Source of the DNA: Chryseobacterium sp. Bi04
GTDB taxonomy: Bacteria > Bacteroidota > Bacteroidia > Flavobacteriales > Weeksellaceae
Length of the DNA stretch: 64,000 bases
Reading direction: 5' to 3'
NCBI RefSeq assembly: GCF_918698085.1
Contig: NZ_CAKKLP010000001.1
Coordinates: forward strand, 868,001 to 932,000
Part shown: piece by piece, positions 53,734-62,835 of the stretch
Position numbering within the stretch: the first letter of the stretch is position 1
How the letters are laid out: each line of letters begins with the position of its first letter
The notes under the pieces: generated by a model
Told to the model about the DNA's origin: nothing
Seen by the model: the letters and a program-made list of their open reading frames with translations, nothing else
The model's database searches: none
Program-made: the position numbers and the translations under genes

Positions 53734-53850
53734 ATGAAAGTAAGAGCATCAATTAAAAAAAGAAGCGCTGATTGCAAAATTGTACGCAGAAAAGGTGTCC
53801 TATTTGTAATCAACAAGAAGAACCCAAAATTTAAACAAAGACAAGGCTAA
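53734..53850 (+). CDS. rpmJ: 50S ribosomal protein L36, zinc-free form
   Basis: 38 residues, [21 protein letters not shown] then [16 protein letters not shown]. Zinc-type L36 has a CxxC-Cx4H ribbon. Here only one Cys remains, so this is the C-minus type. The gene is very short but in its usual place before rpsM. Confidence 0.97.
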   Translation: MKVRASIKKRSADCKIVRRKGVLFVINKKNPKFKQRQG

Positions 53851-53859
53851 CATTAAATT

Positions 53860-54237
53860 ATGGCGAGAATTGCAGGTATTGATTTACCAAAAAACAAAAG
53901 AGGTGTTATCGGTTTAACTTACATCTATGGAGTAGGAAGAAGTACTTCTTCTGAAATCCTTAAAGCTGCCGGTATCAGCGAAGACAAGAAAGTCAACGAA
54001 TGGAATGACGATGAATTGGCTGCAATCAGAACATATATCTCTGACAACGTAAAAGTAGAAGGAGAATTAAGATCTGAAGTGCAATTGAACATCAAGAGAT
54101 TGATGGACATAGGATGCCAACGAGGAATACGTCACAGACTAGGATTACCTTTAAGAGGCCAGAGAACGAAAAACAACTCTAGAACCCGTAAAGGAAAGAG
54201 AAAAACAGTTGCTAACAAGAAAAAGGCAAGTAAATAA
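53860..54237 (+). CDS. rpsM: 30S ribosomal protein S13
   Basis: 125 residues starting [24 protein letters not shown]. The C-terminal [23 protein letters not shown] tail that reaches the decoding site is intact. Confidence 0.99.
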   Translation: MARIAGIDLPKNKRGVIGLTYIYGVGRSTSSEILKAAGISEDKKVNEWNDDELAAIRTYISDNVKVEGELRSEVQLNIKRLMDIGCQRGIRHRLGLPLRGQRTKNNSRTRKGKRKTVANKKKASK

Positions 54238-54249
54238 TCGTTAGGAATT

Positions 54250-54639
54250 ATGGCAAAACAAAGTAAAGTAGTTAAAAAAAGAAAAGTAAAAGTTGAAGCT
54301 ATTGGTGAAGCACATATTCAAGCTTCTTTCAATAACATCATCATTTCTTTAACAAATAAAAGTGGAGAGGTTATCTCTTGGGCGTCTGCCGGTAAAATGG
54401 GATTCAGAGGTTCTAAAAAGAACACTCCTTTTGCTGCTCAAATGGCAGCTGAAAATTGCTCTAATGTTGCTCACGAAGCTGGATTAAGAAGAGTAAAGGT
54501 GTATGTGAAAGGTCCTGGTGCAGGTAGAGAATCTGCTATCAGAACAATCCACAATTCAGGAATTGAAGTTAGCGAAATCGTTGATGTGACGCCAATGCCA
54601 CACAATGGATGTAGACCACCTAAAAGAAGAAGAGTTTAA
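54250..54639 (+). CDS. rpsK: 30S ribosomal protein S11
   Basis: 129 residues. [40 protein letters not shown] and the ending [17 protein letters not shown] are typical of the platform protein S11. Confidence 0.99.
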   Translation: MAKQSKVVKKRKVKVEAIGEAHIQASFNNIIISLTNKSGEVISWASAGKMGFRGSKKNTPFAAQMAAENCSNVAHEAGLRRVKVYVKGPGAGRESAIRTIHNSGIEVSEIVDVTPMPHNGCRPPKRRRV

Positions 54640-54658
54640 TTTTTAGAATTTACCCATT

Positions 54659-55267
54659 ATGGCAAGATATATTGGACCTAAAACTAAGATTGCTAGAAAG
54701 TTTGGAGCTGCAATCTACGGAGATGATAAAAACTTCGAAAAGAGAAAAAACCAACCACCAGGACAGCATGGTCCTAACAAAAGAAGAGGTGCTAAAAAAT
54801 CAGAATATGCAATTCAGTTAGCTGAAAAACAAAAAGCTAAATATACTTACGGTATTTTAGAAAGACAGTTTGCTAACCTATTTGAAAAAGCACACAGAAA
54901 CAAAGGAGTAACAGGTGAAGTTCTTTTACAACTTTGCGAATCAAGATTGGATAACGTAGTATACAGATTAGGTTTTGCTAAAACTAGATCTGGTGCTAGA
55001 CAACTAGTTTCTCACAGACACATCACTGTGAATGGAGAAATTCTTAACATCCCTTCGTATTTGGTAAAAGCTGGTGATGTAATCGCTGTAAGAGAGAAAT
55101 CTAAATCTCTTGATGTGGTAACAAATGCATTAGCTTCTAAAGCAAATTATGAGTGGTTACAATTCAACGATGAGAAGAAAGAAGGTACCTTCATTTCTGC
55201 TCCTGAAAGAATCCAGATTCCGGAAGACATCAAGGAGAACCTTATCGTCGAACTTTACTCTAAATAA
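54659..55267 (+). CDS. rpsD: 30S ribosomal protein S4, zinc-free form
   Basis: 202 residues. [16 protein letters not shown] lacks the N-terminal cysteine cluster of zinc-type S4. The S4 RNA-binding core ([34 protein letters not shown]) is intact. Confidence 0.99.
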   Translation: MARYIGPKTKIARKFGAAIYGDDKNFEKRKNQPPGQHGPNKRRGAKKSEYAIQLAEKQKAKYTYGILERQFANLFEKAHRNKGVTGEVLLQLCESRLDNVVYRLGFAKTRSGARQLVSHRHITVNGEILNIPSYLVKAGDVIAVREKSKSLDVVTNALASKANYEWLQFNDEKKEGTFISAPERIQIPEDIKENLIVELYSK

Positions 55268-55300
55268 TTTTTTAATCAAATTTTTGCTCAACCCAATAAT

Positions 55301-56296
55301 ATGGCAATTTTACAATTCATAAAACCCGATAAAGTAATTTTACTTAACTCTGATGAATTTAAAGGTCAATTTGAATTCAGACCTTTAGAACCAGGTTTCG
55401 GGCTTACAATAGGTAATGCTTTGAGAAGAGTGTTACTTTCTTCTCTGGAAGGATACGCTATTTCATCTATCAAAATAGAAGGTGTAGAGCACGAATTTTC
55501 AACTATTCCAGGAGTAATCGAAGATGTTACCGAAATTATTCTTAACCTTAAGCAGGTAAGATTAAAAGCTACAGCAGAAGGCCAGGCTAATGAGCAGGTT
55601 GTTGCTAAAGTTTCAGGTCAAACGGTTATTACTGCTGGTGATTTAGGAAAGTCTATCAACGGATTTGAGGTGCTGAACCCGGATCTAATGATCTGCAACC
55701 TAAATAGTGATGTAACTTTCGAAATTACTTTCAACATTGAAAAAGGTAGAGGGTATGTTCCTTCAGAACAAAATAAGTCAAACAATGCACCTATTGGTAC
55801 TATTGCTATTGACTCTATTTTCACGCCAATCAAGAAAGTTCAATACAGCATTGAAAATTATCGTGTAGAGCAAAAAACAGACTACGAAAAACTTGTACTA
55901 GATATAGAAACTGATGGTTCCATCAGTCCTCAAAATGCTTTAACAGAAGCTTCTAAGATATTAATTTATCACTTCATGTTATTCTCTGATGAGAGAATCA
56001 CTCTTGAAACTGAAGCTGTAAAAGCATCTATCCAGTACGATGAAGAAACTCTTCATACAAGGCAGCTACTTAAGTCTAAATTAGCAGATATGGATCTTTC
56101 TGTAAGAGCCCTTAACTGTCTGAAAGCAGCTGAAGTAGAAACTCTTGGAGAACTTGTTTCTTACAGTAAGTCTGATTTGATGAAATTCAGAAATTTTGGT
56201 AAAAAATCTTTGACAGAACTAGAAGAATTAGTGCATTCAAAAGGTCTTAACTTCGGTTTCGACGTTGCAAAATATAAGTTAGACGCTGATAAATAA
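55301..56296 (+). CDS. rpoA: DNA-directed RNA polymerase subunit alpha
   Basis: 331 residues. The N-terminal dimerisation domain ([31 protein letters not shown]) scaffolds core assembly. A linker follows, then the C-terminal domain (about 255-325: [39 protein letters not shown]) that contacts activators and DNA. Full length. Confidence 0.99.
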   Translation: MAILQFIKPDKVILLNSDEFKGQFEFRPLEPGFGLTIGNALRRVLLSSLEGYAISSIKIEGVEHEFSTIPGVIEDVTEIILNLKQVRLKATAEGQANEQVVAKVSGQTVITAGDLGKSINGFEVLNPDLMICNLNSDVTFEITFNIEKGRGYVPSEQNKSNNAPIGTIAIDSIFTPIKKVQYSIENYRVEQKTDYEKLVLDIETDGSISPQNALTEASKILIYHFMLFSDERITLETEAVKASIQYDEETLHTRQLLKSKLADMDLSVRALNCLKAAEVETLGELVSYSKSDLMKFRNFGKKSLTELEELVHSKGLNFGFDVAKYKLDADK

Positions 56297-56302
56297 TTAA
56301 TA

Positions 56303-56821
56303 ATGAGACACGGTAAAAAATTCAATCACTTAGGAAGAACAGCTTCTCACAGAAGTGCTTTACTTTCTAATATGGCTTGTTCTCTAATTGAGCATAAAAG
56401 AATCAACACTACTGTAGCTAAAGCTAAGGCTTTAAGAGTATATGTTGAGCCTCTATTAACAAAAGCAAAAGAAGATACTACACATAACAGAAGAGTAGTA
56501 TTCTCTTACCTTCAAAATAAATTTGCGGTTGCTGAATTATTCAGAACTGTAGCTCCTAAAATCGCTGAAAGAAACGGTGGTTATACAAGAATCATTAAGA
56601 CAGGTTTCAGACCAGGTGATGCTGCTGATATGGCTCTTATCGAATTGGTAGATTTCAACGAGCTTTACAACCCTAATGCTGAAGAGAAAAAAGCTACGAG
56701 AAGAAGCAGAAGAGCTACTACATCTAAAAAAGTTGAAGCAGTAGTTGCTGATGCTCCAGTAGTAGAAGAAAAAGTAGAAGAAGCAAAAGCTGATACTACT
56801 GAAGAAAAAACTGAAGAATAA
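56303..56821 (+). CDS. rplQ: 50S ribosomal protein L17 with acidic C-terminal extension
   Basis: 172 residues. The first 120 match L17 ([24 protein letters not shown]). The last 50 are Ala/Glu/Lys/Thr-rich and not part of the usual core; the E. coli protein is about 127. Similar tails occur in Bacteroidota. It is the last gene of the cluster, and a terminator follows 20 bp later. Confidence 0.98.
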   Translation: MRHGKKFNHLGRTASHRSALLSNMACSLIEHKRINTTVAKAKALRVYVEPLLTKAKEDTTHNRRVVFSYLQNKFAVAELFRTVAPKIAERNGGYTRIIKTGFRPGDAADMALIELVDFNELYNPNAEEKKATRRSRRATTSKKVEAVVADAPVVEEKVEEAKADTTEEKTEE

Positions 56822-56842
56822 TATTCATTCAGATATAAATAG

Positions 56843-56874
56843 AAAACCATCCGGACTCCGGATGGTTTTTTTTA
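56843..56874 (+). terminator. Terminator of the ribosomal gene cluster
   Basis: A 12-bp stem (AAAACCATCCGG with CCGGATGGTTTT), loop ACT, followed by a T-run. Confidence 0.95.
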
Positions 56875-56920
56875 TTATATCAAATTTATATATGCTGAAA
56901 CCCGAAACCTGGATTACAAT

Positions 56921-57358
56921 TTAGATCTTCGTTCTTTTCAGTTCAATAATATTATTGCCTTGTTCAAGGTGGAGACTGTCTCCTTTTACCCTGGCTGTCA
57001 TATCATCTTTTTTATAGATGGTTTCACCGTCTTTGGTTTCCGTTTTAGGCAAAGTGAAAGTTTTCTTGTTGCTGGTGATAGCTACTGTATTTTCCTTAGG
57101 ATCATTTTTGAAAACTACTTTTACCAATGTCCCGTCTGTTGCCTTATAAACAAAATCGGTTTTTTCAGTTTTTTGACCATTCACCTCTATTGTTGATGAG
57201 CTTTGCGTTACTGAATCCACTTTTCCGTTGGTATCCGTTACTAAGGTTTCCGAACTGTCTGCTTTGATAACGCTTTTGTTTCCGCTTTCACTTGATTTTT
57301 TACAGCTAACTAGCGATAATGTCAGTATAACATTTAGTGCAATGAGACTTTTTTTCAT
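56921..57358 (-). CDS. Lipoprotein with an MliC-like beta domain
   Basis: 145 residues with a lipobox (LSLVSC, Cys19). After a Ser/Thr-rich linker, residues 65-145 resemble the C-type lysozyme inhibitor MliC fold. These are FVYKATDGTLVKVVF, TVAITSNKKTFTLPKTETKDGETIYKKDDMTARVKGD and LHLEQGNNIIEL. The conserved disulfide cysteines of MliC are absent, so the match is tentative. It is divergent from the beta-galactosidase gene, with a shared palindrome between them. Confidence 0.7.
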   Translation of the reverse strand: MKKSLIALNVILTLSLVSCKKSSESGNKSVIKADSSETLVTDTNGKVDSVTQSSSTIEVNGQKTEKTDFVYKATDGTLVKVVFKNDPKENTVAITSNKKTFTLPKTETKDGETIYKKDDMTARVKGDSLHLEQGNNIIELKRTKI

Positions 57359-57380
57359 GATTCTTTAAGTTTGATATTAA

Positions 57381-57417
57381 GCATGATTTTTATTCTTTAT
57401 ATTTACAAAAATCATGC
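57381..57417. promoter_or_regulatory. Perfect inverted repeat between divergent lipoprotein and beta-galactosidase genes
   Basis: GCATGATTTTT (57381-57391) and AAAAATCATGC (57407-57417), 11-bp arms with a 15-bp spacer, in a gap of only 68 bp. It is well placed as a shared operator. Confidence 0.55.
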
Positions 57418-57426
57418 CTCACAAAT

Positions 57427-59283
57427 ATGAAAAATCTTAGTAAATACCTGTACGTAATTCTATTTTTTCTTTCCATAAATCTAATATTTTCTCAAAAAGG
57501 AAATTTTGAAGTTAAAAATGGTCAATTTTTATTAAATGGAAAACCATTCACCATTTATTCCGGTGAAATGCATTACCCGAGAGTGCCATCACAATATTGG
57601 AAGCACCGCCTTCAAATGATGAAAGCAATGGGGTTGAATACTGTTACTACATATGTCTTTTGGAATTACCATGAAGAAACTCCCGGCAAATGGAATTTTT
57701 CCGGTGAGAAGGATTTGCAGAAATTCATTAAAACAGCAAAAGAAGTAGGATTGTATGTTATTATTCGTCCCGGCCCTTATGTCTGTGCAGAATGGGAGTT
57801 TGGTGGATATCCCTGGTGGCTGCAAAAGAATAAAGATCTTGAAATAAGAACAGATAATAAAGCCTTTTTAGATGAATGTGAAAAATACATCAATCAGCTG
57901 GCTAAACAAATTGTTCCCCTGCAGATTAATAACGGAGGCCCTGTGATTATGGTTCAGGCAGAAAATGAATTTGGATCTTATGTTGCCCAAAGAAAAGATA
58001 TTCCTTTAGACCAACATCGTAAATACAGCCACAAAATAAAAGATATGCTTTTGAAGGCTGGGATTTCCACACCCTTATTTACTTCAGATGGAAGTTCCCT
58101 TTTCAAAGGAGGATCTATTATCGGAGCTTTACCTACTGCAAATGGTGAAAGTGATATTGATGTTTTAAAGAAAAGCATCAATGAGTACAATAACGGAAAA
58201 GGGCCTTATATGGTTGCGGAATATTATCCGGGATGGTTGGATCATTGGGCAGAACCATTTGTAAAAGTTTCCACGGAACAGGTGCTGAAACAGACAGAGC
58301 TGTATATAAAAAATGGAATTTCCTTTAATTACTATATGATTCATGGAGGGACAAATTTTGGTTTTACAAGTGGAGCTAATTATGATAAAGACCACGATAT
58401 TCAGCCTGATCTTACAAGTTATGATTATGATGCACCTATCAATGAAGCAGGCTGGGCTACTCCGAAATATAATGCGTTGAGAGAAGCTTTTCAGAAAATC
58501 AATCCTGATCATCTTCCGGAAGTTCCCAAACCCATGAAAGTAATTACAATTCCTGAAATTAAGTTTTCAAAGCTCAATAGCCTGTTTGATATAACTGACC
58601 AGCAGAAGCCTGTTGTTAATAATCAGCCACTCACTTTTGAAGACTTAAATACCGGACATGGGTACGTTTTGTACAGAAGGAAATTCGACAAAGATCAGAA
58701 AGGCATATTGGAGATAAAAGGATTGAGGGATTATGCCAATGTCTACATAAATGGCATTTGGAAAGGAGAGCTTAACAGGGTTAACAAAAAATACGATCTT
58801 GATCTTGAAATAAAAGCCGGAAGCAGGCTGGAGATTTTGGTGGAAAATATGGGTCGGATTAATTATGGAGCTGATATTGTTCACAATACAAAAGGCATTA
58901 TCAGCCCGGTAAAAATGGGAGGCACTGAAGTTTCCGGAAATTGGGAAATGCTTCCTTTACCTTTTGATACATTTCCAAATCTTTCTGACAAAGTAAAAAA
59001 TATAGCTTCTCATTCCCCCGTGATTCAGGAAGCTGAGTTTATGCTTAACGAAACGGGAGATACTTTTCTTGATATGCGGAAACTGGGTAAAGGAATCGTT
59101 TTCATCAACGGAAAAAATATAGGACGCTATTGGAGTAAAGTGGGCCCTCAGCAAACATTATACATTCCCGGAGTCTGGTTGAAAAAAGGCAGCAATAAGA
59201 TTCAGATATTCGAACAAATTTTTGAAAATAACAATTCGATAAGCAGTATTGATCATCCGATTCTGGAACAGCTTGTGAAATAA
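57427..59283 (+). CDS. Secreted GH35 beta-galactosidase
   Basis: 618 residues with a signal peptide (ends near LIFSQ). The catalytic TIM barrel (about 30-350) has the family motifs YSGEMHYPRVP, RPGPYVCAEWEFGG and MVQAENEFG, in which Glu181 is the acid/base. MVAEYYPGWLDHW contains Glu265, the nucleophile, and MIHGGTNFGF also fits. C-terminal jelly-roll domains follow (about 400-600) with INGKNIGRYWSKVGPQQTLYIPG, typical of GH35. It removes terminal beta-galactose from glycans or oligosaccharides in the periplasm or outside. It is not in a polysaccharide utilisation locus: no susCD pair is near. Confidence 0.95.
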   Translation: MKNLSKYLYVILFFLSINLIFSQKGNFEVKNGQFLLNGKPFTIYSGEMHYPRVPSQYWKHRLQMMKAMGLNTVTTYVFWNYHEETPGKWNFSGEKDLQKFIKTAKEVGLYVIIRPGPYVCAEWEFGGYPWWLQKNKDLEIRTDNKAFLDECEKYINQLAKQIVPLQINNGGPVIMVQAENEFGSYVAQRKDIPLDQHRKYSHKIKDMLLKAGISTPLFTSDGSSLFKGGSIIGALPTANGESDIDVLKKSINEYNNGKGPYMVAEYYPGWLDHWAEPFVKVSTEQVLKQTELYIKNGISFNYYMIHGGTNFGFTSGANYDKDHDIQPDLTSYDYDAPINEAGWATPKYNALREAFQKINPDHLPEVPKPMKVITIPEIKFSKLNSLFDITDQQKPVVNNQPLTFEDLNTGHGYVLYRRKFDKDQKGILEIKGLRDYANVYINGIWKGELNRVNKKYDLDLEIKAGSRLEILVENMGRINYGADIVHNTKGIISPVKMGGTEVSGNWEMLPLPFDTFPNLSDKVKNIASHSPVIQEAEFMLNETGDTFLDMRKLGKGIVFINGKNIGRYWSKVGPQQTLYIPGVWLKKGSNKIQIFEQIFENNNSISSIDHPILEQLVK

Positions 59284-59434
59284 CTGATGATTTTTCGGCT
59301 ATAAAATTATTATTAATTCAACGTTAAGTTTATTTAATTGAAATTATTATTAAATAATTTATTTTTTAAAGCGAAAAATTAGTTAAATTTAATAAAACTA
59401 AAGACTGAACCATAAATGTAAACTCTGATTTTAA

Positions 59435-59483
59435 AATTATCCAAAGGGGTAATTGATTCGGCTTTGTTTTCTATTGAAATTTG
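59435..59483 (+). promoter_or_regulatory. Promoter with 22-bp palindromic element upstream of the NarL-type regulator gene
   Basis: AATTATCC-AAAG-GGGTAATT-GA (59435-59456), then exactly 19 nt, then GAAATTTG (59476-59483), a -7-like box. The same arrangement precedes the gene at 62542. No TTG box is seen, as expected for activator-dependent start. Confidence 0.6.
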
Positions 59484-59500
59484 TTTCAAACAAAAAGGAC

Positions 59501-60133
59501 ATGAGTATTTCTATAGCCATAGTAGAAGACGAGAAGAACTACAACAATGCGTTGAAGAAGGTAATCAATTATCAACAGGACATGAAAGTAATTGCTCAGT
59601 TCTTTGATGGCAATGATGCCCTGAATAATCTCGCCAGTATTTCTCCGGATGTTGTGATGATGGATATTCAGTTACAGGATATGCTGGGAATTGAAATCAT
59701 ACTCAAGTTGCGTAAAGACATGCCCAATACTCAATTTATCATGTGTACAAGCTTTGAAGAGGATGAAAAAATCTTCAATTCCTTAAAAGCAGGGGCTATG
59801 GGATATCTTGTAAAGGGGGAAAGTATGGATAAAATTCTTTCCTCTATCCGGGACGTACACAACGGAGGCGCTCCCATGAGTTTCTCTATCGCCCGCAAAG
59901 TTCTGCATCATTTTGAAAAAGAATCTCCTGAGGTTGAAGGCTTTGATGAGCTTACCGAGCGCGAAAAAGAAATCCTGGAACTCCTCTCACAAGGGCTTCT
60001 GTACAAAGAAATTGCCGATAAAACATTCATCAGCATGGATACGGTAAAAAAACATGTTGGAAATATCTACAGAAAACTTCACGTCAATAATAAAGTGGAG
60101 GCCATCAATAAACTCAACCAAACTAAAAACTAA
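59501..60133 (+). CDS. NarL/FixJ-family response regulator
   Basis: 210 residues. The receiver domain (1-120) has D10/E11, phospho-acceptor D55 in VVMMDIQLQD and Lys in YLVKGES. The LuxR-type helix-turn-helix (about 145-210) has LTEREKEILELLSQG and TVKKHVGNIYRKL. I start at ATG 59501 (MSISIAIVEDE). The 16 codons upstream fall in the promoter. It is followed after 6 bp by a lipoprotein gene and lies in one operon with the kinase two genes on. An upstream palindrome suggests it regulates itself. Confidence 0.93.
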   Translation: MSISIAIVEDEKNYNNALKKVINYQQDMKVIAQFFDGNDALNNLASISPDVVMMDIQLQDMLGIEIILKLRKDMPNTQFIMCTSFEEDEKIFNSLKAGAMGYLVKGESMDKILSSIRDVHNGGAPMSFSIARKVLHHFEKESPEVEGFDELTEREKEILELLSQGLLYKEIADKTFISMDTVKKHVGNIYRKLHVNNKVEAINKLNQTKN

Positions 60134-60139
60134 GAAACC

Positions 60140-60919
60140 ATGAAAACTATTAAAATTTTAAAAATTATTCCGCTAATAACACTGTTGTTGTTAATAACGT
60201 GTAAAAAGACCGGAGATACCGTAGTGTCAGATACAAATAAAAATGTACTGACAGATAAAAAAGGGAACCTTAAAATAGATTTTCTGGACAGGATTTCGAA
60301 TGAAGAAATAATAAAGGGTAAAGAGAATTTTAAAAAACTGAATCTAAAATCTGATCTTAAAATTAATTTAAACTACAGTGACTTTGAAAAAATGATTAAT
60401 GGCACTCAAAAAAAATATGCAAAGTTCTTTTTCCTTACAGATGAACACGACTCTTTATCTTTAGGAATGACCTTATCAGATGATAATGCTTTGAAACATG
60501 ATAAAGATGTGCTTTATACTTTATCAGGTGACCATTTTATACCGGATGCGAATAATACATTTAGAGATAAAAAGAAAAGATTTGATCTTTTCAAAACTAA
60601 TCTGGTGGACCATGTTAGCAAAAATGATCCTTGTGACATGATTGTATATACCATTGATGATATAAAAAAATATCTTCAGATGACACGCGAAATTGAAAAA
60701 ATGACGCTGCATAAAATTATTGATCTTCAGTTTGAATACATTCAGTTTAAAGATTTTACCAGAAAAGACAGTACTTTAATAGACTACACCAAAAATAAAG
60801 ACTCAAGAATTTCATTTGCTGTAAAAACGAATTACGATGATACAAGTGCGGCAAGGGATGTGAATATATCAAGTGATATTATCAACTTTTATTATGATGC
60901 AGGTGACTTAAAACCCTAA
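60140..60919 (+). CDS. Lipoprotein in the two-component operon, function unknown
   Basis: 259 residues with lipobox LLLITC (Cys21). The mature part is rich in Lys and Asp and mixed helix/strand, without a domain I recognise. It has no enzyme motifs. Its place between regulator and kinase genes, 6 bp from each neighbour, suggests it is a sensor accessory or periplasmic input for the kinase. That is inference. Confidence 0.8.
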   Translation: MKTIKILKIIPLITLLLLITCKKTGDTVVSDTNKNVLTDKKGNLKIDFLDRISNEEIIKGKENFKKLNLKSDLKINLNYSDFEKMINGTQKKYAKFFFLTDEHDSLSLGMTLSDDNALKHDKDVLYTLSGDHFIPDANNTFRDKKKRFDLFKTNLVDHVSKNDPCDMIVYTIDDIKKYLQMTREIEKMTLHKIIDLQFEYIQFKDFTRKDSTLIDYTKNKDSRISFAVKTNYDDTSAARDVNISSDIINFYYDAGDLKP

Positions 60920-60924
60920 TCAAA

Positions 60925-61566
60925 ATGCTGATAGGAATTATATATAAGATACTATTATTATTTCCTTTAATAAAATCTTTTTATCTGGGTAGAAAATATT
61001 CTTTCTCTGCCCAGAATTATCTTTTTGTTTATTTTCTCATCACTTTTATGAATGAGTGGCTTTCCTTCACCAGAGATCAATGTAATCCGGATGTAAAGGT
61101 AGGGCTGCAGTACAATCTTTATTTTATCTTTTGTATTGTATTCTTTTATTTTTACTATTCACAGCTTTTTAAAGGTGTTTTAAAAAAAATAGCACTGTTA
61201 AGTACATTGATATCATTAGGTTATATCATTTTTTGTACTCATTTTTTAGAAAATGATTTTGATAAGAGAATAGGAATAACAATTACCTTATTTTATATTA
61301 TTAATGCAATGCTCTGGTTTTATCAGAAAATATCCTTTTTTGATGAGCATAAAATTACAAATGATCCTGTTTTCTGGATTTCTACTGCACTATTGATGTG
61401 GAGTTGTTTTTTTATTTTCAGAGTAACCCCAATGTTTTTTTTCGCAGAGAATGATAACGAATTTCTGCAGTTTTTAAAAGTTGGACAAAATATTATTAAC
61501 ATCATGATGTATAGTATGTTTTATATATCATTACTTACATATGAAAGACAACAATCACATCAATGA
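60925..61566 (+). CDS. Polytopic membrane protein in the two-component operon
   Basis: 213 residues with about seven hydrophobic segments (for example FVYFLITFMNEWLSF, YFIFCIVFFYFYYSQLF, FWISTALLMWSCFFIF, IMMYSMFYISLL). I know similar proteins encoded next to LytS/NarX-like kinases in Bacteroidota but no function for them. Its stop overlaps the kinase start by 4 bp, so they are translationally coupled. It may be the membrane sensor, since the kinase itself has only one TM. Confidence 0.8.
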   Translation: MLIGIIYKILLLFPLIKSFYLGRKYSFSAQNYLFVYFLITFMNEWLSFTRDQCNPDVKVGLQYNLYFIFCIVFFYFYYSQLFKGVLKKIALLSTLISLGYIIFCTHFLENDFDKRIGITITLFYIINAMLWFYQKISFFDEHKITNDPVFWISTALLMWSCFFIFRVTPMFFFAENDNEFLQFLKVGQNIINIMMYSMFYISLLTYERQQSHQ

Positions 61567-62351
61567 CCCATATTCAGGATGATATCAAATTGGCTTACAT
61601 TATTGCAATTTCAGTAATGATGTTCTTTGTCTGTTTTATTGTTTTTGTGGTGTTAATGTATAATAAGAGACAGCTTTTATACCTCAAGGAGAAGCAACTT
61701 AAAGAAGCTGAACATCAAAACCAGCTTCTTCAAAAAGAACTCGAAAAACAAAAGTCTATAGAGCAGGAGCGGGAACGTATCTCCCATGATATGCATGATG
61801 ATCTTGGAGCAGGCATTTCGGCCCTTAAACTTCAGGCTGAATTCCTAAAACAGAAAGTGGAAAACGATGATGTGCAGGATGATATCAATGAATTGCTGAA
61901 AACCTCTGAAGAAATGAATATCTCTATGCGGGAAATGCTTTGGAGCCTGAATTCAGAAAATGATACGTTGGGTAGCTTTATAGACTATGCAATTCAATAT
62001 GCTGATCATTTTCTTAAAAAGACCCAAATAAAACTATGGTCAGAAAGCATAGATATTGTATCAGAAATTCCCATCTCTACAGAACTGAGACGGAATCTTT
62101 TTTTATGTTTGAAAGAAGCGGTTAATAATGGGTATAAGCATAGCCGCGCAGATGAACTGAAACTTTCATTTTCCCAGGAAAAAAATGTCTTTACTATGAA
62201 AATATCAGATAACGGGATTGGAATCTCCGAAGGGCAGCGGGAAGGAAATGGCTTTCGGAATATGAGAAGAAGGATGAATGAACAAGGTGGTGAGTTTGAA
62301 CAGTCCTCCGGAGAATCGGGAACCTGCTTACTCTTTAAGATAACACTGTAA
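61563..62351 (+). CDS. HisKA_3-type sensor histidine kinase
   Basis: 262 residues. One N-terminal transmembrane segment (about 12-33), a coiled coil (38-72), the HisKA_3 dimer-phosphotransfer motif ERISHDMHDDLGAGIS with likely phospho-His78, and an HATPase domain (about 160-262) with LKEAVNNGYKHS and DNGIGISEGQREGNGFRNM. There is no separate sensor domain, so the signal probably comes from the upstream lipoprotein and membrane protein. It pairs with the NarL-type regulator at 59501. The operon ends at a terminator 20 bp on. Confidence 0.92.
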   Translation: MTHIQDDIKLAYIIAISVMMFFVCFIVFVVLMYNKRQLLYLKEKQLKEAEHQNQLLQKELEKQKSIEQERERISHDMHDDLGAGISALKLQAEFLKQKVENDDVQDDINELLKTSEEMNISMREMLWSLNSENDTLGSFIDYAIQYADHFLKKTQIKLWSESIDIVSEIPISTELRRNLFLCLKEAVNNGYKHSRADELKLSFSQEKNVFTMKISDNGIGISEGQREGNGFRNMRRRMNEQGGEFEQSSGESGTCLLFKITL

Positions 62352-62371
62352 ATAATTATTAGCTTTTTTTG

Positions 62372-62408
62372 AACAGCATCATTTTAAATGGTGCTGTTTT
62401 CTTTTTAT
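62372..62408 (+). terminator. Terminator of the NarL-type two-component operon
   Basis: An 11-bp stem with one G-U pair (AACAGCATCAT with ATGGTGCTGTT), loop TTTAA, then a T-run. Confidence 0.85.
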
Positions 62409-62457
62409 AATCACCCTTTTGGGTAATTGACAGGCGTGTTTTTTAGGCGGAAATTTG
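62409..62457 (+). promoter_or_regulatory. Promoter with 22-bp palindromic element upstream of the small protein gene
   Basis: AATCACCC-TTTT-GGGTAATT-GA (62409-62430), 19 nt, GAAATTTG (62450-62457). This is the same architecture as at 59435-59483. The leader to ATG 62542 would be about 80 nt. Confidence 0.6.
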
Positions 62458-62541
62458 AGATATAAAACAAATAGCCATGAAATTTCTTTTACAAGATCGT
62501 TAACTCATTCTCCCAATAAACAATAATTAAAAACTAAGATC

Positions 62542-62835
62542 ATGAAAAAATTAACCATTCAAGGAACATGCACAGGTGTAAATAATATGGCAATAATTGA
62601 TGTATTCAGTTCTAATGCCACCAATAAACCCTATGATGTAAGAAAAGTATTCTACAAAAGTTTCATTTTTGAGCTTGATGACCTGGAGCCAGGGACTTCA
62701 TACATTGTGGATATTACAGGATTTACGTTTGGAACATTTGAAATGAACATCACAGGTGATATTGCAAAACCTGTTCAGGCTTCATTCTCAAATACAGATT
62801 TTTCACCAGGATATATCATAAAAACAAAGAAATGA
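62542..62835 (+). CDS. Small beta-rich protein, function unknown
   Basis: 97 residues without a signal peptide. The sequence looks like an Ig-like or fibronectin-like single domain (SFIFELDDLEPGTSYIVDITGFTFG, FEMNITGDIAKPVQASF), but no family is recognised. Its stop overlaps the start of the next gene by 4 bp (ATGA), so the two are coupled. A shared promoter element suggests control by the regulator at 59501. Confidence 0.75.
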   Translation: MKKLTIQGTCTGVNNMAIIDVFSSNATNKPYDVRKVFYKSFIFELDDLEPGTSYIVDITGFTFGTFEMNITGDIAKPVQASFSNTDFSPGYIIKTKK

